Assembly (NCBI GenBank): GCA_947626285.1
Contig: CANQRR010000002.1
Coordinates: 1 to 64,000, forward strand
DNA: 64,000 nucleotides
From: an uncultured Lachnospiraceae bacterium
Lineage (GTDB): Bacteria > Bacillota > Clostridia > Lachnospirales > Lachnospiraceae
Direction: 5' to 3'
The position numbers and the translations under genes were made by a program. Position 1 is the stretch's first letter; the number at the start of each line of letters is the position of its first letter. This document shows positions 1 through 7,590 of this stretch, one piece after another. The notes beneath the pieces were generated by a model that was not told the DNA's origin, ran no database searches, and saw nothing but the letters and a program-made list of their open reading frames with translations.

Positions 1-594
1 GTGCCATTTATCCGCCTGATGTCCTATTACAAATGTGCCATGATGGAGATTGAAACAAAATTCAATGTGTTGAATGAGGAATATTCTTTGGAGTTCGACC
101 GTAATCCGATCAGCAGTATCAAAACCCGGTTGAAAAATCCCCGCAGCATAAAAGAAAAAATAGAGCGGCGTGGCTTTCAGCCCACACTTTCCTCAATAGA
201 AGAAAACCTAAACGATATTGCCGGCGTTCGGGTAATCTGCTCATTCCCGGAGGATGTCTATGCGCTGTCAGAGGCGTTGCTCATACAGGATGACGTTACC
301 CTGATTGAAAAGAAAGATTACATAAAAACGCCGAAGCCCAACGGGTATAGAAGTCTGCACCTTATTGTTGCAATTCCGATTTTTTTGGCGCATGAAAAGC
401 GGATGATGAAAGTAGAAATCCAGTTGCGCACGATAGCGATGGATTTCTGGGCCAGCCTTGAACATCAGCTTCGTTATAAAAAGGACTCTGCATTCACCCC
501 GGAAATGGCTGAAGAACTTTATCAGTGCGCAAACCTCAGCGCGGAACTTGACCGGAGAATGGATGGTCTCCTAAAAAAGACCCAACAGAATTAA
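1..594 (+). CDS. Small alarmone synthetase-like (RelA/SpoT domain), possibly 5'-truncated
   Basis: Resembles the single-domain RelA/SpoT family of small (p)ppGpp synthetases (YjbM/YwaC type), which transfer pyrophosphate from ATP to GDP or GTP. Visible hallmarks are KTPKPNGYRSLH near residue 110 and EIQLRT near residue 140, the substrate loop and following strand of the synthetase fold. No HD hydrolase, TGS or ACT domain is present. The reading frame is open from the first base, and family members usually carry more residues at the N-terminus, so the true start probably lies upstream of the window. The C-terminus (about 50 residues after EIQLRT) also looks short for the family. Function is inferred from the fold only. 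Confidence 0.75.
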   Translation: MPFIRLMSYYKCAMMEIETKFNVLNEEYSLEFDRNPISSIKTRLKNPRSIKEKIERRGFQPTLSSIEENLNDIAGVRVICSFPEDVYALSEALLIQDDVTLIEKKDYIKTPKPNGYRSLHLIVAIPIFLAHEKRMMKVEIQLRTIAMDFWASLEHQLRYKKDSAFTPEMAEELYQCANLSAELDRRMDGLLKKTQQN

Positions 595-601
595 AATACT
601 C

Positions 602-629
602 CGAAATACTCTGAAAGTATAATAGAAAT
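602..629. repeat. Short GAAAT-type direct repeats before ftsH
   Basis: The spacer between the alarmone synthetase and ftsH contains CGAAAT, TGAAAG and AGAAAT, the first two spaced 10 bp, around a TATAAT hexamer at about 618-623. No good -35 hexamer is seen. The pattern resembles the clearer array at 5665-5721 but has fewer and weaker units. Confidence 0.3.
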
Positions 630-734
630 GGCAGGACCTATGAATGGGTGAAGAAGACTGTTTCGTTTCAGTTTAGATTTCACTGCTATCATTGTCCTGA
701 AATGGAAAAAATCCAAATCGGAAGGGGAATCTTT

Positions 735-2549
735 ATGAAAGAAGTAAAGCATCCTAAGAAACCATTACTGTATTATTACGGCATTGTTATGCTTGTGCTG
801 GTCCTTTTTAACCTGATCGCCATGCCACGGATCGCACAGCGCCAGATCCAGGAGGTTGATTACGGCACATTTATGACCATGACGGAAGAAAAGAATATCG
901 GCCTGGTTGAGATTCAGAGCAACCAGATCCTGTTTACAGACAAGGAAGGAACTGCTGTCTATAAGACAGGCCTGATTGCTGATCTGGATCTCGTCAACCG
1001 TCTGCATGAGGCCGGGGCGCAGTTTTCGGGTGAGATCGTCGAGCAGGCCTCGCCGCTGCTCAGCTTTCTTTTGTCCTGGATTCTCCCGATTGTGATCTTC
1101 TTTATCATCGGACAATTCCTTTCCAGGAAAATGATGAACAAGGCCGGCGGGCCGAACTCCCTCATGTTCAATATCGGGAAAAGCAATGCCAGGGTCTATG
1201 TGAAATCCTCGGACGGCATCAAATTTTCCGATGTGGAAGGCGTAGATGAAGCGGAAGAAAGCCTGCAGGAGATTGTGGACTATCTGCATAACCCGGACAA
1301 ATACAAGGAGATCGGCGCGTCCATGCCAAAGGGAATCCTGCTGGTCGGCCCTCCCGGCACCGGCAAAACGATGCTCGCAAAGGCGGTCGCAGGAGAGGCC
1401 AACGTCCCGTTTTTCTCCATGTCCGGTTCCGAGTTTGTGGAAATGTTTGTCGGCATGGGCGCTTCCAAAGTCCGGGATCTGTTCAGACAGGCAAAGGAAA
1501 AAGCCCCCTGTATCGTCTTTATCGATGAGATCGACGCCATCGGACTAAGGCGTAACAGCGGAAACATGGGCGGCAACGATGAAAGGGAGCAGACGCTGAA
1601 CCAGTTGCTCACGGAAATGGACGGATTCGAGGATAACAGCGGCGTCATGATTTTGGCGGCGACCAACCGCCCTGAAGCGCTTGATCCCGCTTTGACACGC
1701 CCTGGCCGTTTTGACCGCCGTGTTCCCGTGGAACTCCCTGACCTGAAAGGCCGGGAAGCGATCCTGAAGGTTCATGCCAAAAAAGTAAAAATCGCCTCTG
1801 ACGTCGATTTTCTAAAGGTGGCGCGCATGGCCTCCGGCGCTTCCGGCGCGGAGCTTGCCAATATCATAAACGAAGCCGCCCTGCGCGCCGTCCGGGCAGG
1901 CAGAAAGGCAGCAACCCAAAGCGATCTGGAAGAAAGCATTGAGGTTGTGATCGCCGGCTATCAGAAGAAGAACGCGATCCTGACCGACAAGGAAAAAAAG
2001 ATCGTCTCCTATCATGAGATCGGTCATGCGCTGGTAGCCGCCAGACAGACAAATTCCGCACCTGTGCAGAAAATTACGATCATTCCCCGCACTTCGGGCG
2101 CTCTGGGCTATACCATGCAGGTGGATGAGGGCAACCATTACCTGATGAGCAGGGAAGAAATCGAAAACAAGATTGCCACGCTTACCGGCGGCCGGGCAGC
2201 AGAGGAGCTTGTCTTCAGCAGTCCGACCACGGGCGCATCCAATGATATCGAGCAGGCCACCAAGCTGGCCCGCGCCATGATTACGCGGTTCGGTATGAGC
2301 AAAGACTTTGATATGGTGGCGATGGAAAACGTGACCGGGCAATATCTCGGCGGCGATACGACACTCGCCTGTGCCGCCGAAACGCAGGCCCAGATTGACC
2401 GCCAGGTCGTAGAGCTGGTGAAAAAGCAGCATGAGAAAGCGGCGGGGATCCTGATGGAAAACCGCGGGAAGCTGGATGAACTGGCAAAATATCTGTATGA
2501 GCATGAGACGATCACAGGAGAAGAGTTTATGAAAATCCTGAATGGCTGA
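735..2549 (+). CDS. ftsH: ATP-dependent zinc metalloprotease FtsH
   Basis: Membrane-anchored AAA+ protease of about 604 residues, which extracts and degrades membrane and cytosolic proteins. Two N-terminal membrane segments flank a short extracytoplasmic domain (about residues 13-35 and 105-128). The AAA module shows Walker A GPPGTGKT, Walker [13 protein letters not shown] and an SRH-like segment ending in RPGRFDRR. The protease domain has the zinc site HEIGH, where HEAGH is more usual. The ORF track opens at a GTG at 648, but the ATG at 735 is preceded by GGAAGGGG and begins the usual FtsH N-terminus, so 735 is preferred. It sits beside a tRNA-associated accessory zone, so it may be a second, acquired FtsH rather than the housekeeping copy; this is inference. 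Confidence 0.93.
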   Translation: MKEVKHPKKPLLYYYGIVMLVLVLFNLIAMPRIAQRQIQEVDYGTFMTMTEEKNIGLVEIQSNQILFTDKEGTAVYKTGLIADLDLVNRLHEAGAQFSGEIVEQASPLLSFLLSWILPIVIFFIIGQFLSRKMMNKAGGPNSLMFNIGKSNARVYVKSSDGIKFSDVEGVDEAEESLQEIVDYLHNPDKYKEIGASMPKGILLVGPPGTGKTMLAKAVAGEANVPFFSMSGSEFVEMFVGMGASKVRDLFRQAKEKAPCIVFIDEIDAIGLRRNSGNMGGNDEREQTLNQLLTEMDGFEDNSGVMILAATNRPEALDPALTRPGRFDRRVPVELPDLKGREAILKVHAKKVKIASDVDFLKVARMASGASGAELANIINEAALRAVRAGRKAATQSDLEESIEVVIAGYQKKNAILTDKEKKIVSYHEIGHALVAARQTNSAPVQKITIIPRTSGALGYTMQVDEGNHYLMSREEIENKIATLTGGRAAEELVFSSPTTGASNDIEQATKLARAMITRFGMSKDFDMVAMENVTGQYLGGDTTLACAAETQAQIDRQVVELVKKQHEKAAGILMENRGKLDELAKYLYEHETITGEEFMKILNG

Positions 2550-2615
2550 TCGTAGTTTTGGTTTTAGATTTCATGGTAAGTCAACGCAAAAACACAGAAA
2601 GGAAGTAAAGGCTGT

Positions 2616-5600
2616 ATGCTGGAACTGAAAAACATCAAAAAAGACTATCCGGCCGGCGACGGCACGGTACACGCATTAAAGGGGATCTCACTGAAATTCC
2701 GGGACAACGATTTTGTTTCAATCCTCGGCCCTTCCGGCTGTGGGAAAACCACGATGCTCAATATCATCGGCGGTCTGGATCAATACACGGAAGGCGACTT
2801 GATCATCAACGGCCGCTCCACAAAGGATTTTAAGGATCGGGACTGGGATGCTTACCGCAATCACTCCATCGGCTTTGTATTCCAGAGTTACAACCTGATC
2901 CCGCATCAGACCGTACTCCGCAATGTGGAGCTGGCACTGACGCTATCGGGCGTCTCGAAATCGGAGCGCAAAAGGCGCGCAAAGGAAGCCCTCGAACGGG
3001 TCGGCCTTGGTACGCAGCTCAATAAGAAACCGGCAGAAATGTCCGGCGGGCAGATGCAGCGGGTGGCGATCGCACGCGCCATCGTCAACAATCCCGATAT
3101 TATTTTGGCGGACGAGCCGACCGGAGCACTGGATACAGAAACCAGCGTTCAGGTCATGGATATCCTCAAAGAGATTGCCAAAGACCGGCTGGTGGTGATG
3201 GTGACCCATAACCCCGACCTTGCAGAGAGGTATTCGACGCGCATCATCCGTATGCTGGACGGTGAGATCACCGATGATTCCGCTCCGCTCACACAGGAAG
3301 AAGAAAACCGGGAGCATCTGAAAGAAAAATCCAAAACGGAGAACAAGAAGCTGCCGTCCATGTCCTTCGCAACCTCTTTCGGACTGTCGCTCAAAAACCT
3401 GTTTACCAAAAAAGGGCGCACGATCCTTACCTCATTTGCGGGCAGTATCGGGATCATAGGGATCGCTTTGATTTTCGCGGTGTCACAGGGCATGACTGCC
3501 TACATTGATACGGTGCAGGAGGATACGCTTTCCTCCTATCCGCTGACGCTGGAAGCGCAGAGTATGGATATGTCCGCGTTGATGGAAACCTTTATCGGCG
3601 CAGCGCAGTCCACGCATGAACATGAAAAAGACGCAGTGTATGCCAAGGGCATGATCTATGATATGGTTAACGCCTTGAGTGAAATGGAAGAAAGCGAAAA
3701 TGATCTGGCGTCGTTCAAAAAGCACCTGGAAACGGAACTTGCAAAGCAAACCGATGATAATAAGCTCCGGGAGGCAGTAAACGGTATCCAGTACACTTAC
3801 GATCTGGATCTGCTGGTTTACACGAAAAATATGGATGGGGAGATTATCCGCTCCGATATGGAAGAACTCATGCAGGATTTTCTCGTAGAATATCTTGGTA
3901 CAGACATTTCTTCCCTGATGACTCTCCGGGATCAGTATGGGATCAGCGATTCGCCCATGCAGTCTATGATGCCCAGCGGGATGTCCTCACAGCTCTGGCA
4001 GGAGATGCTGCCTGGCGAGGATGGAAAACTGGTAAGCCCGCTGCTTGAAAAGCAGTATGATGTTGTCTATGGCTCATGGCCGACGGAATATGACGAGGTC
4101 GTGTTGGTGCTGGACGAAAACAACGAACTGAACGATATGTCTCTTTACGCTTTGGGGCTTTCGCCAAAGGAAGATGTTGACGCCATTATGGAGGCCGCGA
4201 TCAACCAGACGGAAGTGCCGGTAAACAAAAAGCAGTGGTCTTATGAGGATATCTGCAATATGGAATACCGGACGATCCTCAATTCTGACTGTTATACCCT
4301 GGATGGCGACACTGGAACCTACAAAGACCTCCGCACAACGGAGGCAGGTCTTCAATATCTGTACGATAACGCGATCCCGTTAAAAGTTTCCGGAATCATC
4401 CGCCCGAATGAGGATGCTGTTTCCACAATGCTGTCTGGTTCCATTGGGTATACAAGCAAACTGACGGAATATGTTATTGAACACTCAAAAGATTCTGAAG
4501 CCATCAAAGCGCAGCAGGCGGCGCCTTCTACCGATATTTTTACCGGGCTGCCGTTCAATGAAAACACCGGTTCCCTGTCCGATGCGGAAAAGGAAACCGC
4601 TTTCCGTGAATATATAGAGGGTATGGACGAGTCTCAAAAGGCAGCCGCGTACATCCAGATCATGAGCATCCCCACCGAAGAGCAGCTGGACGCAAGTGTC
4701 TCGCAGGCCATGGCATCTATGACAAGAGCTGATATGGAGTCGTCAATGGCGCAGGGCCTGATCGAGCAAATGGGGATGGACGAGGCAAGCGTCAAGGATT
4801 ACGTCAGCAGCATGAGCGATGAGGAACTGACCGAACTGTTTACGCAAATGGTCACCGAACAGGTGAAGATGCAATATGCCGCGCAGGTAAAGGAACAGAT
4901 GGGCGGAATGGAAGCGCCGCAGCTATCCGCTGCGCTGGACCAGGCGATGCCCGGTTACACGACCGAACAGTGCGCGCTCTTTTATGACGAGATCACGGAA
5001 TTTTCCGAATCCACCTATGAGGATAATCTGTCGGAGCTTGGCTGTGTAGACATTGAAAGCCCCGCAAGTATCAACATTTTTTCATCTTCCTTTGAAAACA
5101 AGGATGTGATTGAGGATGCTATTTCAGACTATAATGAAACCGTGGATGAACTGTCGCAGATCCGCTACACCGACTATGTGGGAATCATGATGTCCTCTGT
5201 TACGACGATCATCAACGCCATTACCTATGTGCTGATTGCTTTTGTCGCGATTTCCCTGGTCGTTTCCTCCATCATGATCGGCGTCATTACGCTGATCTCG
5301 GTACAGGAGCGCACGAAGGAGATCGGTATCCTGCGGGCGATCGGCGCCTCCAAACGCAATGTTTCCAGTATGTTCAATGCAGAGACCGTGATCATCGGAT
5401 TCACTTCCGGCACGCTTGGCGTGTTGGTTACCTACCTGCTGTGCATCCCTATCAACCTGGTCCTGCACCATTTGACCGGCATCGGAAATTTAAGCGCTTT
5501 CCTGCCGCTGCCTGTGGCGCTGATCCTGATTGCAATCAGCATGGCGCTGACGTTGATCGCCGGCATCATCCCATCCAGAAGTGCCGCAAAGAAGGATCCC

Positions 5601-5624
5601 GTTGTTGCGCTGAGGACGGAGTGA
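2616..5624 (+). CDS. Fused ABC transporter ATPase and FtsX-like permease (MacB-like)
   Basis: Single 1002-residue chain with an N-terminal MacB/LolD-type ATPase (about 1-235): Walker [10 protein letters not shown], signature [14 protein letters not shown], Walker [13 protein letters not shown]. After a charged linker there is one membrane segment (about 275-295), an extracytoplasmic region of over 550 residues, then three membrane segments forming an FtsX domain (about 870-1000). This is a mechanotransmission-type ABC protein that uses ATP to move an outside domain rather than pump through a channel. The large outside domain is rich in Met, Glu and Asp and gives no recognisable fold. The start is supported by AGAAAGGAAG upstream. 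It lies 66 bp after ftsH in the same direction and may be co-transcribed with it. Substrate unknown. Confidence 0.88.
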   Translation: MLELKNIKKDYPAGDGTVHALKGISLKFRDNDFVSILGPSGCGKTTMLNIIGGLDQYTEGDLIINGRSTKDFKDRDWDAYRNHSIGFVFQSYNLIPHQTVLRNVELALTLSGVSKSERKRRAKEALERVGLGTQLNKKPAEMSGGQMQRVAIARAIVNNPDIILADEPTGALDTETSVQVMDILKEIAKDRLVVMVTHNPDLAERYSTRIIRMLDGEITDDSAPLTQEEENREHLKEKSKTENKKLPSMSFATSFGLSLKNLFTKKGRTILTSFAGSIGIIGIALIFAVSQGMTAYIDTVQEDTLSSYPLTLEAQSMDMSALMETFIGAAQSTHEHEKDAVYAKGMIYDMVNALSEMEESENDLASFKKHLETELAKQTDDNKLREAVNGIQYTYDLDLLVYTKNMDGEIIRSDMEELMQDFLVEYLGTDISSLMTLRDQYGISDSPMQSMMPSGMSSQLWQEMLPGEDGKLVSPLLEKQYDVVYGSWPTEYDEVVLVLDENNELNDMSLYALGLSPKEDVDAIMEAAINQTEVPVNKKQWSYEDICNMEYRTILNSDCYTLDGDTGTYKDLRTTEAGLQYLYDNAIPLKVSGIIRPNEDAVSTMLSGSIGYTSKLTEYVIEHSKDSEAIKAQQAAPSTDIFTGLPFNENTGSLSDAEKETAFREYIEGMDESQKAAAYIQIMSIPTEEQLDASVSQAMASMTRADMESSMAQGLIEQMGMDEASVKDYVSSMSDEELTELFTQMVTEQVKMQYAAQVKEQMGGMEAPQLSAALDQAMPGYTTEQCALFYDEITEFSESTYEDNLSELGCVDIESPASINIFSSSFENKDVIEDAISDYNETVDELSQIRYTDYVGIMMSSVTTIINAITYVLIAFVAISLVVSSIMIGVITLISVQERTKEIGILRAIGASKRNVSSMFNAETVIIGFTSGTLGVLVTYLLCIPINLVLHHLTGIGNLSAFLPLPVALILIAISMALTLIAGIIPSRSAAKKDPVVALRTE

Positions 5625-5664
5625 AAACCTGGGCTGTTTGGGAGTAAGGAACATTGCAAAGTAT

Positions 5665-5721
5665 CGAAATGTTCCGAAATATTATTGTAATGTACTGAAA
5701 TGTGTTGAAATATCACGAAAT
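5665..5721. repeat. Ten-bp phased YGAAAT array
   Basis: CGAAAT or TGAAAT occurs at 5665, 5675, 5696, 5706 and 5716, i.e. on a 10-bp register with one degenerate position near 5685. The last two units lie inside the segment duplicated at 7128-7232. Phasing at one helical turn suggests a protein-binding array, but no regulator is identified. Confidence 0.5.
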
Positions 5722-5804
5722 CGATGCTAATATAGATACAACATATCAAAGACGTTTGGCGATGTACACTGGAGCTGGAGGAGGGCACAGGACAAAGGCG
5801 GAAA
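5700..5804 (+). repeat. Direct duplication copy 1 (gene remnant)
   Basis: About 105 bp nearly identical to 7128-7232, with a handful of substitutions including silent third-base changes, so both copies probably descend from coding sequence. In this copy the sequence jumps from GGAAATTAC straight into the tRNA-Pro 3' end, lacking about 110 bp that separate the two in copy 2. It is therefore an internally deleted duplicate of the tRNA-flanking segment. Confidence 0.8.
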
Positions 5805-5817
5805 TTACGAGGAAAAC

Positions 5818-5866
5818 TCGGGGCAACAGGATTTGAACCTGCGACCTCTCGCCCCAGCCGAGCGCG
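5818..5866 (-). pseudogene. Truncated tRNA-Pro 3' half, candidate att site
   Basis: Matches 7350-7400 of the intact tRNA-Pro gene (acceptor 3' strand, T arm and anticodon arm) with a 2-base deletion at the anticodon loop, and lacks the 5' part of the tRNA. Tyrosine-recombinase elements commonly duplicate the 3' half of a tRNA, so this is read as an att site left by an integration event. Downstream, ACCCTTATTTTACGGGGGTTT is a degenerate copy of the tRNA terminator. Confidence 0.8.
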
Positions 5867-5910
5867 AAAAACCCTTATTTTACGGGGGTTTCAGAATGCA
5901 AAAATGCCTT

Positions 5911-5940
5911 GGTAACTAAATGGTAACTAAAGGTAACTAA
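5911..5940. repeat. Three GGTAACTAA repeats next to the att remnant
   Basis: GGTAACTAA occurs at 5911, 5922 and 5932, spaced 10-11 bp. A related pair lies at 7283 and 7293 beside the other tRNA end. Short direct repeats near an att core are typical of integrase arm-binding sites; this role is inferred. Confidence 0.5.
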
Positions 5941-6120
5941 ATTCTAGCTGCCCTGGGGAAGGAAAGGAGGCAGTTCCGGATGTATGCAAAATCATATTAG
6001 GACATGGAAAGGGATCCTGCCTTCCATGTCCTTTTGATTTCCTGTATAATAATATAATGCAGCAAAACGGCAATGAATAATTATTATTGCCGATATGCTC
6101 AATATGCGGGGTGATTTATA

Positions 6121-6348
6121 GTGAACGATATTTCTATAAATGTTCTGAGAAGCAGAAGCTGCTTCAACAGGGCTGAACTGCTGCAGATTATGCGTAAGGA
6201 CGGAGATCAGATAAGCGACGCGACATTTAAGCGGAGACTCCAACAATACCTGAAGGATCGTTCCATCATACTCCATCTGGAGCAAGTAAAGAATATCTTG
6301 TCCAGATGGAGACTTTATGGAGTGACCCATCTTAGTTATTTGAGGTAA
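6121..6348 (+). CDS. Small hypothetical protein, possible antitoxin N-terminal fragment
   Basis: 75-residue basic protein starting at a GTG after GGGGTGAT. The sequence NRAELLQIMRKDGDQISDA followed by RLQQYLKD looks like the winged-helix start of AbiEi-type antitoxin or regulator proteins, but it ends far earlier than such proteins do. It lies between the two tRNA-derived repeats, so it may be a truncated remnant of mobile-element cargo. The assignment is weak; it could also be a small stand-alone DNA-binding protein. Confidence 0.4.
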   Translation: MNDISINVLRSRSCFNRAELLQIMRKDGDQISDATFKRRLQQYLKDRSIILHLEQVKNILSRWRLYGVTHLSYLR

Positions 6349-6355
6349 TATTTCA

Positions 6356-6901
6356 TTACCAAACCCTCAGTGTCGAGAAATCTATGGTCAAATCATCATA
6401 AATGCCAACGGCGATAGAATCAGAGAATGTGAAATCTGCGGTGCTGCCAGCTTCAAAATCCCATACAGTGATTTTCTCCTTGTCCGGGTCTACGATCCAG
6501 TAGTTTCGAACACCTGCAGAACGGTACTTGAACAATTTTGTGTAATAGTCCATCTGTTTGCTGGCGGGTGAGACAATTTCTATGATCCAATCCGGCGCTC
6601 CGTTGCATCCCTTTTCACTCAGCTTGTCGGAATTGCAGATTACTGAGAGATCAGGCTCCACGTAATTGCGGTCGTCTTCATTCAGGAATACAGCGAATGG
6701 AGCAGGATAGATTTCACAGGAACCGTTGTGTCTGCTGATGTAATCGTGGATTATAGCATGGAGCTCGCTGACAATTTTCTGATGAGTTCTGGATGGCGGT
6801 GCCATATAATAGATTTGTCCGTCGATGAGTTCTGCCCGAGTCCCATCCGGGATGGAATAGATGTCTTCGACAGTATAACATTTTTCCTGTGCTAATGCCA
6901 T
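6356..6901 (-). CDS. Uma2 family endonuclease-fold protein (DUF820)
   Basis: 181-residue protein with the Uma2/DUF820 restriction-endonuclease-like fold. Visible core: the N-terminal RAELIDGQIYYM strand pair, VEPDLSVIC, APDWIIEIVSPAS (the PD-(D/E)XK-type acidic residues, with a following Lys further on) and a YWIVDPDKEKITVWDF strand hairpin. The family is often expanded in mobile or accessory DNA, and its cellular role is mostly unknown. The start ATG at 6901 is preceded on the minus strand by GGAAAGGAAGTGC. It faces the small plus-strand gene before it, with a gap of only 7 bp. It is the only intact gene between the two tRNA-derived repeats. Confidence 0.85.
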   Translation of the reverse strand: MALAQEKCYTVEDIYSIPDGTRAELIDGQIYYMAPPSRTHQKIVSELHAIIHDYISRHNGSCEIYPAPFAVFLNEDDRNYVEPDLSVICNSDKLSEKGCNGAPDWIIEIVSPASKQMDYYTKLFKYRSAGVRNYWIVDPDKEKITVWDFEAGSTADFTFSDSIAVGIYDDLTIDFSTLRVW

Positions 6902-7102
6902 ATGAGATGCACTTCCTTTCCGGTATAGCTTTATTCAAATGATCATTGGCGAGTTCATTCACACGTTTCCCTGTTTATTGCATTATCTTACCTGGTGGTG
7001 AACTCACTTTACCTTTTTATCAGTGATTATAATATATCACAGCTTATTCGCCATAGCAAGAAAAGTAAATAGGATTTCGGATTTCTGTTTGATAGGAAAA
7101 TT

Positions 7103-7291
7103 GTGGCTTTCGAAAAAGACAGCGAAGATGTGTTGAAATATCACGAAATCGATGCTAATATAGATACAGCATATCAAAGACGTTTAGCGATGTACCTTGG
7201 AACTGGAGGAGGGCACAGGACAAAAGCGGAAATCATCTCCAAAGTGTCCACTGTAATGCCCAGGCTGCCAAGCTGGTTCGATGGTAACTAA
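7103..7291 (+). pseudogene. Gene remnant ending next to tRNA-Pro att site
   Basis: 62-residue open frame from a GTG, ending in RLPSWFDGN and a stop that lies inside the GGTAACTAA repeat. Its middle part is the same as the 5700-5804 duplicate, and the differences are partly silent, which supports a coding origin. No family is recognised. Its position, ending about 60 bp from the tRNA 3' end, is where an integrase gene often ends, but no tyrosine-recombinase catalytic motif is visible, so this is only a positional hint. Confidence 0.4.
7128..7232 (+). repeat. Direct duplication copy 2
   Basis: Second copy of the segment at 5700-5804. It is separated here from the tRNA by about 110 bp that include the GGTAACTAA pair and the tRNA terminator. 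Confidence 0.8.
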
Positions 7292-7301
7292 AAGTAACTA
7301 A
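7283..7301. repeat. GGTAACTAA/AGTAACTAA pair
   Basis: Two units spaced 10 bp, matching the triple array at 5911-5940. Candidate recombinase arm sites on the tRNA side. Confidence 0.4.
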
Positions 7302-7322
7302 GTTTTGCGACTGAGTAAACAT

Positions 7323-7344
7323 AAAAAACCCCGTATTTACGGGG
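7323..7344 (-). terminator. Terminator of tRNA-Pro
   Basis: On the minus strand CCCCGTA-AA-TACGGGG is followed by TTTTTT, placed just after the tRNA 3' end. Confidence 0.85.
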
Positions 7345-7349
7345 AAAAC

Positions 7350-7423
7350 TCGGGGCAACAGGATTTGAACCTGCGACCTCTCGGCCCCCAGCCGAGCGCG
7401 CTACCAAGCTACGCCATACCCCG
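7350..7423 (-). tRNA. tRNA-Pro (anticodon GGG)
   Basis: 74-nt cloverleaf on the minus strand: acceptor CGGGGTA/TGCCCCG with discriminator A, anticodon stem CTCGG/CCGAG with loop CTGGGGG giving anticodon GGG, T loop GGTTCAAATCC. CCA is not encoded. Its 3' half is duplicated at 5818-5866, marking it as an integration site. Confidence 0.95.
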
Positions 7424-7433
7424 AAGCAGTTCT

Positions 7434-7462
7434 ATTCTACTAGAAATTATAAGGATTGTAAA
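7434..7462 (-). promoter_or_regulatory. Promoter of tRNA-Pro
   Basis: Minus strand TTTACA, 17 bp, TAGAAT, ending 10 bp before the tRNA 5' end. Confidence 0.6.
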
Positions 7463-7590
7463 GGAAAAAATCAGGGACTCTGAAAAACATTCGCGCGACA
7501 GTATTTCGGGAAACAGGAAAAGATTAACGAAAAGAGTGCAAGAGTAAGGGCAAAAAGCACAGGGCAAAGAGAAACAGGACAGGTAACACA

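Noticed and set aside
7305-7547. 80-codon ORF across tRNA-Pro
   Set aside because: Translates the antisense of the tRNA (NSGQQDLNLRPLGPQPSALP), a well-known false ORF.
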